Source of the DNA: Wurfbainia villosa
Taxonomy: Eukaryota; Streptophyta; Magnoliopsida; Zingiberales; Zingiberaceae
Length of the DNA: 64,000 nt
Assembly: GCA_025175895.1 (NCBI GenBank)
Contig: CM045989.1
Location: 24,917,928-24,981,927, forward strand
Direction of reading: 5' to 3'
Part shown: one piece after another, positions 34,440-45,045 of the stretch
Position numbering within the stretch: the stretch's first letter is position 1
How the letters are laid out: every line of letters begins with the position of its first letter
Made by a program: the position numbers and the translations under genes
The notes under the pieces: generated by a model
What the model saw: only the letters and a program-made list of their open reading frames with translations
The model's database searches: none
Told to the model about the DNA's origin: nothing

Positions 34440-36569
34440 TGTTGGAATGTATACTGAAAGCCTAGCTCTTTTGTATGAACATTTTATTTTGAAATAAGAA
34501 TCACATGATCATTGTTTGCACTTTATATATTTATTATATGTGATATATTGTCTAATATTTTACATTGTAGATAACATGGTGCTTGGTGTGGCACAGAAGA
34601 TCATGTTATCAGTTCCTTGTAAAATATACGTAGACGCTCACAACCAAGATGGTTTTGGACAAACCATTGGCATGGTTGTAGTGTATCTTGTTATTGTTTT
34701 GTCTTGAAAATAGAGTTAAACTAGTACACTTAGGTGTATTGGCGGGACCGACATAGAGGTGATTCAATTTAGTACTGACTACATAATTGAATCGGACCTC
34801 GGATAATATGTTGTACATGCTCTTAATCCCGATATAATAACGGGCACATGTACTTAGTATTTATTTCTTTGATTTACCAGTGGGTGAGATTTAGATGGAT
34901 TAAATCAATATGCCCGGTAAGTTGGGAAATAATATTATTTACATGGTGTGCCGTTGATTATAGGAGGAAATCGTGTCCTATATATTAGGTTGATGATGTC
35001 CCCATGAGGAGCTCATAAAGTTCATCATGTAAACCCAGCTGGTTGACTTAGTCAACGTGATGATAAGGTTGAGTGGTACTACTCGAGGAATTAGATGTTA
35101 ATTAATTGATGGTCAGTAAATCAATTAATTGACGGACATTCGATATCTTAAACACGGGGAGATTAATGTACGAATAATATATGGAGCCCATATTAATTTA
35201 TGGGGGTTGGTGAGGTAGTTCAATGATGATCCTCTAGTGGAATGGAACATCATTGATGGATCAAGTTTGTGTGGTTCCGATCCATTGGGTGGCCAAGACT
35301 CAACTCCTCCTTATGGTCCCTATCGTAGCCTAATATAATCCTTGCGAAGTTTAGATCCAAGAATGTAAAACAAAACCTAGAACCAATGGTTGGGATTAAA
35401 TCCCTAAGATCCGATGGTTAGGATGAAACCCTAGAACCAACGGTTGGGATTAAATCCCTAAGATCCGATGGTTAGGATGAAACCCTAGAATCGACGGTTG
35501 AGATTAAATCCCTAGATCCAACGGTTGGGATAAAACCCTAGATCCGACGGTTGGGAAGAAATTCTAGATCCGACGGTTGGGATGAAATCCTAGATCCGAC
35601 GGTTGAGATGAAACCATAGATCCGACGGTTGGGATAAAACCCTAGATCCGACGGTGGAGGTTAAATCCCTAGATCCGACGGTGGAGATTAAAGGAGTCCT
35701 AAGCCTAACTCTATAAAAGGAAAGCTTAGGGTTGGGCGGCAAGTATTGATTTCGAATTGGAGTTAGGGTTTGGCTCATCCACAAGTGGGCGGCTAGGGTT
35801 CATTGGGCGGCTAGGGTTTTGGAGCAAAGAAGTGGGCGGCAACTTTTCTTCCTTCTAGATTGTTGCCGGCGCCCATCCTCCTCCATCAAGACTTGGCCGG
35901 CGCCCATCCTAGAGGACTCTCCCTTCTTCCTTGGCCGGCGGTTCTCCTTCCATTGGTGGCCGGTGCTCTTCCTCCTCCCCTTCTCCTTGGTGGCCGGCGG
36001 CAACTCATCTTCAAGTTGGCCGGCGATTCATCCAATTGCTCCTTGGCCGGCGGTTGCACCAAATTCCCTAATTTGGTGGCCGGTTCTAGATAGGAAAGGT
36101 ATTTGTTGTTTCTTCTCTTTGTTCGCAGCGGACAAGGTAGAGAAGAAAGCGATCTAGAAGGCTTCTACTCGTGGAGGATCTTCGTCCACACGTCGTCCAC
36201 GAGAAGGATAGGACATACGGTAGAAGATCGTGAGGTATAAAGTTATTTTAACTTTATTTACAGATCTGAGCTTGTTCTTTTATGTTTTGATTATGCATGT
36301 GTGAATTAGTAAATATATTGTATAATCATGGACCCCAAAGACAAACACAAAGACCGGCGATCCATCCGTCGTCTCTTCCGCGGCTAACCAACTAGAAGAG
36401 TTGTGTTGCTTGAACAACTAGTTTGTTCAAAGCGACTACTCAAGTTGTTGGCACGACGACGAATAGGTTGTGCTAAGGAAGCTCATCCCATCCGGATTAA
36501 TTCTTTCATTAGTGAAAATTTTAATCCGGGGACATGGGAGCCAATGAGCCTCCGAAGCATCCACCTACA
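34440..36569 (+). repeat. Element E 3' LTR
   Basis: TGTTGGAATG ... CCACCTACA, 2130 bases; ends at the duplicated tttat. Confidence 0.93.
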
Positions 36570-36574
36570 TTTAT

Positions 36575-37666
36575 CTTCCTAAGCATATGTCTAGTCTTCT
36601 TTAGATTAATGCCTAGGTTATTGTTATCCTTATGTGGGATTGACCTAGAATTATCCTTAGGCCTAATATTACAATGTTTAACACCTAAACAAAAATATTT
36701 GTTATTATCATGCTTCCTCTCATTAACAATTGCAAGTAAATTATGTGATTTATTCCTAGCATGCTTCTTATCACTAATAATTGTAAGAGCATTTTTAAAT
36801 ATTACCTTAAAGATTGTCTTAGCTCCCCCTACATATGAAGCTCCTACTTTGTCCTTCTTAGGGTGACTCCCCCTTGGACATTAGCTTCTATGCTGCCCCT
36901 TTTGTTGGCATTGAAAGCATACTATATGCTTTTTCCCTTTTCATACCGGGGCTCCGGCCTCTTTGGTCTTCACCTTGGCCTTAAGTGCTTGAGTCGTCTT
37001 TTTGACTCTTTTTCGACACTTGCTTTTATAGTTTCCTTGTTCCCTACACTCAAAATATATAATATAATTTTTATTTTTACAAATTGTGCTTGAGTTACCT
37101 ATATGAGTGTCTTGATCTTGTTCTTGAGTTTGTTCAAATGTAGAGGGTTCCTTCTTTTGCTCCAGCATTGAAGGCTTAACATCCCTCTCAATCCTAAAGG
37201 TGGATGCCTCCTCAATTTCTTTTACTGATTCAGATGTTAAAATTCTTTCAATCTCCGACTCATCAAGCTCTTGAGGTGATGAGCTCTTTTCCTTGGATTC
37301 TTTTTTATCGTCTTATGCCGGTGAAGGTTCTTCATGGAACTTGGCCAAGGTGTTCCATAAATCTCTTGCATCCTAATAGCCACCTATCTTGGGCAAAATA
37401 TCACTAGGTATTAATTTAACCAACACTTTGCCTACCTTATCATTGATTTCGAATTTTGGAAGTTGCTCCTCGATCCATCTTTTCTTCTTAAGAAATCCAC
37501 CCTTTGGACCCCTTGGAGGTTTGAACCCATCTACAATAATGAATCAATCTTCTATATTACATATAAGAAAATATTTCATTCTACTTTCCCAATACTAAAA
37601 ATCATTGCGAATGAAGACGGGTGGAGCATTGATGTCATATCTAAGTCCATCATTGGGCAACTCCAT
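36575..37666 (-). pseudogene. Element A gag, N-terminal part
   Basis: Start ATG at 37666-37664 on the minus strand (MELPNDGLRYDIN), matching C's MELEEQLGWDIN. The next blocks are VDGFKPPRGPKGGFLKKKRW and DARDLWNTLAKFHEEPS. An acidic stretch and a zinc knuckle follow (YIIYFECREQGNYKSKC near 37040-37085), with Tyr for the first Cys and Asn for His. In-frame stops occur, for instance where W or Q is expected. The N-terminal domain is clearly related to C but has changed considerably, so the family is old. Confidence 0.78.
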
Positions 37667-37723
37667 CCTTCTCTACTCCTCTAGAGCTTTTGCTCTCTTG
37701 GCGATTAGTTTGAAGAGCATCCT

Positions 37724-37738
37724 CACTCTAATACCACT
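37724..37738 (-). other. Second primer binding site in element A
   Basis: Minus strand AGTGGTATTAGAGTG lies just after the 198-bp mini-LTR and 58 bases before gag, the position C's own PBS has relative to its gag. Confidence 0.65.
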
Positions 37739-37936
37739 TGTTGATGCAAATAGATTCACATATCTTCACAATGATATGATATTATCTACTTTGGGCTTAA
37801 GCTCTCATGTTTTTATTTTTTGACTATACCCAAAAGACCTCATACCAATGGAGATATATTTTTATCTTATAAGCACATGGTCTTTTTCATGTCTTACCAA
37901 TGTGAGATTTTGATTATATTATCAATACTCCTAACA
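37739..37936 (-). repeat. 198-bp mini-LTR inside element A leader
   Basis: On the minus strand it starts TGTTAGGAGTATTG and ends GCATCAACA. It is preceded by a purine tract (GCAGGGGGGAT) and followed by a PBS, which is the arrangement of a short LTR. The flanking bases do not form a direct duplication, so it is not a simple solo LTR. Resembles TRIM-size LTRs. Confidence 0.65.
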
Positions 37937-38249
37937 ATCCCCCCTGCTCAAATGAAGGACCACATTGTCCCCCCCAAGCCTATCCATCTTCAAAGGGCTT
38001 CCTCTGCTTGATGTCTGATCCTTAACCTACCAAGTCTTCTTGCTAACTATTTGGTCCTCTTGACCCAGTTGGACTTTCTGCTAGTTGTCCGATCCTTCTG
38101 ATCTAACTAGACTTCATGCTAGTTGTCCGGTCCTTCTGACCCAACTAAACTTCTTGCCTAGTGTCAGGTTCTCTTGATCTGGACATGAGAGCCCCACTTC
38201 CTTCATTCGAGGTGCATGGATTGACATGAACCATGACTTTGATACCAAT
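37937..38249 (-). mobile_element. TRIM-like internal segment between PBS 1 and the mini-LTR
   Basis: From the A LTR end at 38250, the minus strand reads PBS TGGTATCAAAGTCATGG (38231-38247). Several units of about 38 bases follow (AGTTGGGTCAGAAGGACCGG and relatives, 38040-38180), then the PPT GAGCAGGGGGGAT at 37937-37950. No coding. This segment has no counterpart in C. Confidence 0.55.
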
Positions 38250-39036
38250 TGTTGGGGATTGTTGGATGTGCTAGAGGGGGTGAATAGCGTCGATTGATTC
38301 ACTGATTTGTTTGTGGTCATGATTGTCTACAATCATTAGTAATACACAATGGAAATAGAATATAAACGAAAACAAAATGCGATACAAGCAAACGCACACC
38401 ACAACACAAGGATTTTATGTGGTTCGGAATCCTAGTTCCTACTCCATGGTTGAGCTCTAGTGATGCACACCACCACTATGAACTTCTCCTTCTCAGAAAC
38501 AATCTGAAGGTAGAGAAACCTCTTACAATGAGTTTATACAAAAGTACAACAACTAAATACAAAGAAAATGAAAGAATAAAAAACAAAACACTTTACAAGT
38601 GCTATTTTGATTGCTTGATCTTTTTGTTGTTTTGAGTTGCTTTGAAGGTATGGAAAGCAACAACGTTTTCCCTCCAAAAGCTTTAAAAATCGGCAACTTC
38701 AACCCTCCATTGCAACCTTTTTTTATAAGCTGCATCGGACTGATTTTTTGCCTGGCAGTCGCCTGGACACAAATCAATTGTCTTACAACGGACTATTCCA
38801 CGTCGGTTTTCGCCCAACGGGAACTTGAGAAGTCGATTGCCAAGCAATTAGTCGACACACCAATCGACTACGAGACCTTTTGTGCTCATGCCCACTAACA
38901 CCAGTTGACTACTCTACCCAGTAGTCGACTGCAAATGACCAGTTGACTGGTCTAACCCACTAGTCGACTACCAGAGCCACAATTAACAATCGACCCTCAG
39001 TTGACTACGTGACCAATCGTCTGGTTTATAACCCTA
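38250..39036 (-). repeat. Element A 5' LTR, part nearest gag
   Basis: The minus strand ends CACCCCCTCTAGCACATCCAACAATCCCCAACA-like, matching the C LTR end. Contains GTCGAC/AGTCGACT palindromes at 38815-39025. Stops at cccta (39032-39036), the target of F. Confidence 0.8.
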
Positions 39037-41234
39037 TGTTTGGGTTTCCGGCACCGCGGCGTGTGTGTGTTCGATCATGTTTCGTAAACATGAGCACAGC
39101 GGAAGCAATAAAATTAATAAATACTCCTATTTATTACAACACACACAACACACGCATGCTATTACAACAAGTGTAGACATAATCGTAAATTAAAATTGCA
39201 ATAAAAGGAAATTAAACTACGTTATACCTTCCGTATGACGTGTAGCGGGAACGGCATCAACCGGAACGATCCTCGTAAGAATCGTCTCTATCCGTATCCA
39301 CGCCGAGCTCCTCGGGATGACTTCGCTAAGTCACGAGCTTCATCTTCGTACGGGTTACTAGCCTCGTGTTGAAGACGACGTGATCGAGAGATGATCACGA
39401 TCCGAATCCAAATTCGGATCCAAAACGAGTTCTCAAAACTCGCTTCTCCGGAGAGGTATTCGTCAACCGTTTGACGAATCCTTCGTCCTCCACCTCAGAG
39501 GATTACCGGAGATCAAATCCCCGGTATGTTAGCCGCTGTCGGAGCACTAACCGTCGTCCAAACGACGCTCCGACGAGAGGAGAAGAAGCTGTCCAGAAAA
39601 GTGGACAGCTTGGTGGAGGAGATAGGCGCCGGCCAAAACAAGGAGACAAAAGCTCACCTTGATGCCAAACCTTTTAGGGGATCACCGGAGGGTCGCCGGA
39701 GGTTCACCGGCTGAAGCTTGGTCGCCGGCAACAAGTTGGAAGGCTGCACCACAAGCTGGGCGGCAACAAGATGTTGGGCGGCCACAATGTGTTGGGCGGC
39801 AACTAGATGTTGGGCGGCAACTAGTTGATTGGGTTTAGGGTTAGGGTTTAATCCCTATTTTATAGAGAACTAATTCTCTTAATGGTTAATGGATCATATC
39901 CATAAAGCCCGTTAACCCGCTCCATTAAGATAAGTTAAAATAAACCAAACCATGATGGTTTATTTTAAGTTAAAACGAACCGAACCAACCTTTGGTTCAT
40001 TCGTTTAATATAAACCAAACCATTTGGTTTATTCTCATCCATTGGATTAGAACCAAACCATTTTGGTCCATCCATTATGTCTTCATAAGACACTGCCCAT
40101 CCACACTTCCATTGCGACTGAAACAATTTCATGCTCGCTTTACGTTTGGTCCAACCAAACATAGTTTCTCTCGGTCTGAGAATCCCATTCTCAAGCTCGT
40201 TTTAAATCCTTTGGATTACACTCGTTGTGCGTGTGACCAAATAGGTTCTCGGTTTATGTTGGCCGTCTATAATTAACCATTAATTATAGAACGATCATGA
40301 GTGGCACCTAGTAGTACATCATGATCCCCAATTAACCAAAAGATCAACGGTTGATCCAGAACTATTTCTGAAACCCTTCGAATGAATCGTGCCCCATTCC
40401 CTTCACTCATCTTATACCCACTTGGTTCAGGACATGGTCTATGTGTCCGGTCCCACTAGGTGACTCGTCACACCTAGCCAAGTATCATTTCCTCGTCCCT
40501 ACATTCTAGTTACTCCACATGTATCGAAGAGTACCTTACTCTAAACATGTAATGCTTTGGCCAAAGACTTTAGTAACAATCCGAAGAAAGGCCATGGGTA
40601 TACATCTCCTCGCAAGGAGTGGTGAATCCTTTATAGGCTATTCAAACACCTTCGATCACTTATATACCCAATCATCCCGGGTCCACATCTCCTTAGAGAT
40701 GTTTGCTTAAGATGTCAAAGCATAAGTCTCCATGATCAAGATGACTTGAATACCGCAAGTCAAAGGAACATCGCACTTAAGCCACAGTAAGAACTTCATT
40801 GACATATCTATATATGCAGAGAACCATATGAAGTCTTACGGCTGGTCACTCCAATGAACTAGTTACCATAACTAGCATCCACGATTAACTCCGGACATCA
40901 CTATGTCTCCAGCCAGTGAGAATCAGCTGCTTGGATACACCAAGGAGTATACCTCGTGCTAGTCTCAACAGAATTGATGGTGTCCAGATTCATCAATTCA
41001 TCGACTAGGGATAATCCGATACATCACAATTACACATGTAGAGATACTCACTAGTTGTGATCCAATCACAAATTCTCTCATGCTGTGAATCGTATCGTGG
41101 ACATTCAGTAAATGAGTTTAAGATCTAATCAAATACATAAAACATGTATACTCAAATAGTGAATCTTCATTTATCATATAAATGGTTCATACATAAGGCG
41201 ATTGCCTTAGGACATCTCTCATATATTACTAACA
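39037..41234 (-). repeat. Element F 3' LTR
   Basis: Aligns with 46332-48536. Contains TTTTATA (39858-39864), a TATA box on the minus strand, TTTAGGGTTAGGGTTTAA next to it, GGGCGGC repeats at 39755-39825, and a run of hairpins at 39303-39525. Confidence 0.92.
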
Positions 41235-41245
41235 GACTCCCACTT
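41235..41245 (-). other. Element F polypurine tract
   Basis: Minus strand AAGTGGGAGTC, immediately before the 3' LTR; close to the PPT of E and H. Confidence 0.8.
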
Positions 41246-41248
41246 GGC

Positions 41249-41566
41249 CTAATGCCAATCGCTACGGTATCCAATACCATAAGCACCAACATGACCCTCA
41301 AACTTACTTTGAGGTAATGCTTTAGTCAAAGGATCCGCTAAGTTCCTTTCAGTGGGAATTTTCTCGATTTGTATTTCATTCCTACTGATGATCTCTCTGA
41401 TAAGATGATAGCGGCGAAGCACATGTTTGGATCGTTGATGAGACCTCATCAAGTTCAAAGATGAACTTCTTGATCCAAACCGCTTCCTTTGCTGCTTCCA
41501 AAGCTGCAACGTATTCTGCCTTAGTGGCAGAATCCGCTATATTGTCAAGCTTGGAACCTTTCCAAC
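41249..41566 (-). pseudogene. Element F RNase H, C-terminal part
   Basis: In the frame of 41509-41249: VLRRYHLIREIISRNEIQIE and RNLADPLTKALPQ, the conserved C-terminal end of copia RNase H. The domain start (DARSRQTRM ... ) lies in the frame of the RT ORF, and a frameshift near 41570-41640 separates the two. Confidence 0.85.
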
Positions 41567-42577
41567 TTATTGCGGCTCCATTCTAGGTGAATACATACCC
41601 AGACTAAGACATGGAATCATCCTTGTCTGTCTGGATCTGGCATCCGTATACCCACGTATCACCATGTACCCTTCTCCATATATTAGGAATGTATCCTTAG
41701 TTCTTCTTAAGTACTTAAGGATCATCTTAACAGCCACCCAATAATCCATTCCTGGATCAGACTGGTATCTGCTCGTGACACTCAGAGCATACGATACATC
41801 GGGCCTCGTACATATCATAGCATACATGATAGATCCTATTGCGGATGCATAGAGAATCTTACTCATGCAAATCCTCTCGTCTTCTGTGCGCGGACACATA
41901 GACTTCGAAAGGTGTAACCCATGCCTGATGGGTAGGAAACCTTTCTTGGATTCCGACATGCTAAACCTCTTTAGCACTCGGTCTATATATGTAGACTGCG
42001 AAAGACCAAGCAACCGTTTCGATCTATCTCTATAGATCTTAATCCCGAGGATGTAGGTTGCTTCTCCCAGGTCTTTCATGGAGAATGTCTTGGATAACCA
42101 AACCTTAACTGACTGTAAGATGGACACATCGTTTCCTATAAGTAATATGTCATCGACATACAATACTAGGAACACGACTGCACTCCCACTAACCTTCTTG
42201 TACACACAAGGTTCGTCTGGATTTTGTGAGAAATCAAACTTTTTGATCGTCTCATCAAAACGGATATTCCAGCTCCTGGATGCTTGCTTCAATCCATAAA
42301 TGGATCGTCGCAATTTGCATACCTTGGTTTTATCAACCAATGTGAAACCCTCAGGCTGTATCATATACACGTCCTCGAGCAGGTTTCCATTAAGGAAAGC
42401 TGTTTTCACATCCATCTGCCATATCTCATAATCATAATGAGCCGCTATGGCCAGGAGCATCCGAATGGATTTAAGCATAGCTACAGGCAAATAGGTTTCG
42501 TCATAATCAACACCTTGCTTTTGACGATATCCTTTCGCCACCAATCTAGCCTTATAGGTAATCACATTACCATCCAT
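41567..42577 (-). CDS. Element F reverse transcriptase fragment
   Basis: 336 open codons. KARLVAKGYRQKQGVDYDET opens the RT; D56 is in MDVKTAFLNG and the YVDD box is at codons 140-143. GLSQSTYIDRVLKRFSM and the thumb/connection CTRPDVSYAL follow. The last 40 codons run into RNase H in a shifted frame. The ATG is internal to the former polyprotein. The catalytic Asp residues are present, but the rest of the polyprotein is broken, so activity is unlikely. Confidence 0.9.
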   Translation of the reverse strand: MDGNVITYKARLVAKGYRQKQGVDYDETYLPVAMLKSIRMLLAIAAHYDYEIWQMDVKTAFLNGNLLEDVYMIQPEGFTLVDKTKVCKLRRSIYGLKQASRSWNIRFDETIKKFDFSQNPDEPCVYKKVSGSAVVFLVLYVDDILLIGNDVSILQSVKVWLSKTFSMKDLGEATYILGIKIYRDRSKRLLGLSQSTYIDRVLKRFSMSESKKGFLPIRHGLHLSKSMCPRTEDERICMSKILYASAIGSIMYAMICTRPDVSYALSVTSRYQSDPGMDYWVAVKMILKYLRRTKDTFLIYGEGYMVIRGYTDARSRQTRMIPCLSLGMYSPRMEPQ

Positions 42578-42877
42578 GTCGGTTTTCTTCTTGAAAACTC
42601 ACTTTCACCCTATAGGCTTTATGCCTTCAGGTGGGTCAACCAAGTTCCAAACTTGGTTTTCGTACATGGAATCCATTTCTGACTTCATGGCACCAAGCCA
42701 CTTATCCCTTTCTGAACTTGTCAGCACTTCTTCATAACTGGTAGGCTCCTCATCATCAATGAGTAACACGTCGTTCGATTCACTTACGAGAAATCCATAT
42801 CTCTCAGGAATATTGCGTGTTCTACCAGATCTACGAAGATGTGGTGTTACATTAGGTCCAAATTGATTGCTCATCAC
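42578..42877 (-). pseudogene. Element F integrase-RT linker
   Basis: RRSGRTRNIPERYGFLV and YEEVLTSSERDKWLGAMKSE, the usual region between integrase and RT in copia pol, ending DPPEGIKPIG and then a stop in place of the next codon (C/W). Confidence 0.85.
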
Positions 42878-43822
42878 TATGAGTTGTCATTTGTTATCAC
42901 CTATCTCATCAATGTCTATTTGAGTCTCTCGAGCCTCCTCAAGCTCAACGACACTCCCACTGTTTTCTTGCAAGAGAAACTCTTTCTCTAGAAACACAGC
43001 ATGCCTTGAAACAAACACCTTTTGTTCCACAGGATGATAGAATTGGTAACCCCTTGTTTCCTTAGGGTATCCAATAAATAGACATTTATCAGACTTAGCA
43101 TCGGTTTATACGTCTGATCACTTCACATAAGCAGATGACCCCATATCTTCAAGTAAGATACATGAGGTTTCTTACCATTCCATATCTCATATGGAGTAGT
43201 TGAGACTACCTTGGTAGGCATTACATTTAACAAGTAAACAATGCGAAGTGCATAACCCCAAAGGACTTGGGAAGAGTTGCATGATTCATCATTGACGACC
43301 ATGTCCAACAAGGTCCGATTCGCCTCTCGGATACACCATTATCTTTGTGGTGTATAGGCGGAGTCCATTGAGACAATATGCCATTGTCTCTTAGATAATC
43401 AAGAAACTCTTGACTTAAGTATTCACCACCTCGATCCGATCGAAGTATTTTAATACTCTTGTCATGTTGTTTCTCTACTTCATTTCTGAATTCTTTGAAC
43501 CTTTCAAAGGCTTGGACTTGTGTTTCATCAAGAACACATACCCAAACCGTGAGTGATCATCGTGAAGGTAATGAAGTAGCTATAGCCTCCTAATGCTTGA
43601 GTTGACATAGGTCCACATACATCGATGTACTAGACCTAGTAACTCTCCCACTCGCTCACCTTTTCCAGAAAGGTAACTTAGTCATCTTGCCTTTTAAGCA
43701 TGATTCGCATGTATCGTATGAATCCAATTCAAGCGATTCGAATTCCACATCGGTGTAATTCGGACATGCGTTTCTTGCTTATATGGCCAAGACGACAATG
43801 CCACATATAGGAGTCTATGTGA
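42878..43822 (-). pseudogene. Element F integrase, broken
   Basis: Pieces in several frames: near 43700 the zinc-finger Cys pair region, near 43440 SDRGGEY-like residues, near 43345 the NGVSERRN-like site, and 43311-43123 with LDMV, WGYAL and TPYEIWNGKKP. No continuous frame across the catalytic core. Confidence 0.7.
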
Positions 43823-44080
43823 TTATCCTTTCGAGACGCAGCGTGTTGCTCGCCGATATTGAAAATGTCCTTTGGATACGTCCAGCGTATAAATGCCATT
43901 ACTCAAAGTTCCGGTTCCATAAAGTACGCCATTCAAAGTTATATAACAACAATTGTTACTAAACGTTAAATGGAAACCATTTCTATTTAAGCAGGAAATA
44001 GAAACAATGTTCTTTATTAGAGAAGGAACATAATAGCAATTGTCCAATTCCAAGACTAGTCCACTAGGGAGCTTCAACAA
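43823..44080 (-). pseudogene. Element F protease C-terminal region
   Basis: LKLPSGLVLELDNCYYVPSL followed by KNIVSISCLNRNGF, the conserved stretch between the copia protease active site and the integrase zinc finger. Confidence 0.8.
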
Positions 44081-44157
44081 ATAAGTTCCGATGGCGACCG
44101 CAGCAACCTTTTCTCCATTGCCAACTCACAAATTTGACTCCTACGACAAGTCTTCTT

Positions 44158-45045
44158 CTATTCCTTAGCCCACATGTCATTACATATATGTGAGCTACAC
44201 CCAAGATCCAATACCCAAGTGTCTAAGGAAATAGAATGACAATCAATAACGAAGATACCTGAAGAGGATGGGGCATAGGATGCCTTCTTCTTCATGGACT
44301 CAAGATAAATCTTGCAGTTTCTTCGCCAGTGGCCTTCCTTGCCACAGTGATGGCAAGTGCCCTTTTGCGCTGGTTCCGCCTTCTTTGCCTTTTTCTTTCC
44401 TTTCTTACATTCTTTTGCCTTCCTCTTAGAACCTTTCTTTGAGGAATCAACTATGAACCGCCTTCTCCTCATGCTTCAGAAGGCTCCACGGTCTTGACAT
44501 ATTGAGGAGCTCGGGAATGGTGGATTCCAATTTGTTCATCCGATAGTTCATCACAAATTGCGAGAAACTCTTGGGCAAACAATGCGAATTAAGTCAATAC
44601 TTAACTCATGATCCATCACAAAACCGAGGGTAGCTAGCGCTCGATGTACCCGTTCATCTTTAGCACAAATCGCATTTCTGAACCTTCTTGCATCTTCGTG
44701 GTGAAGAGGAGCCTAGAGACCTCGAACCTTTCGGATCTCGCTTGCTCATCGAACAACTCATGAAGATGGAAGACCATAGTGTTAGCATCCATATGCTCAT
44801 GCGCCTGCGGCTCGGTACCATCGCCGCTAGCATGATGCAACTCGCGGCTCAGAATCGCCACATGCTTACGATAGACCAACATTTGGTGCAGGTTGCATTG
44901 TCCTTAGGGCCCGGTCGGGAAGAGGCTCTTCAAGGACATATGCAAGCTTTTCCACCTTGAGAACAATTCTCGTGGTTTCTAAGCGATCCGAAGTTAGGCC
45001 CGGTCGGTTTGTTCGAATCCAAAATAGTGCACAAATTCAAAGCAT
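44158..45045 (-). pseudogene. Element F gag with zinc knuckle and protease start
   Basis: From right to left: VLKVEKLAYVLEEPLP near 44930, MDANTMVFHLHELFDEQA and LKMNGYIER (44882-44634). After a frameshift comes the basic stretch KRKAKECKKGKKKAKK and the knuckle CHHCGKEGHWRRNC. The protease site then reads WVLDLGCSSHICND, with Leu where Thr of the D-T-G motif is expected. The start of gag cannot be fixed because of frame damage. Confidence 0.82.

Larger units (their letters stand above)
27354..36569 (+). mobile_element. Element E: Ty1/copia retrotransposon, nearly complete
   Basis: Flanked by tttat (27349-27353, 36570-36574). LTRs of 2134 and 2130 bases start TGTTAGAATG/TGTTGGAATG and end CACCTACA. 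Between them lie PBS, a leader of about 1.05 kb, gag, protease remnant, integrase, RT, RNase H remnant and PPT, in copia order. The gag (LTGPNYIDWKRNLDIVL) and pol resemble the Tork/Angela/TAR group, but I do not assign the lineage firmly. H is a second copy of the same family and G a more distant one. Confidence 0.92.

Noticed and set aside
37739..37936. Mini-LTR considered as a Cassandra-type TRIM LTR with 5S rRNA sequence.
   Set aside because: No 5S rRNA promoter boxes are present in the 198 bases.
39471..39714. ORFs in F's LTR (again at 46763-47006).
   Set aside because: Present identically in both LTRs, on the strand opposite to F's transcription, no domain.
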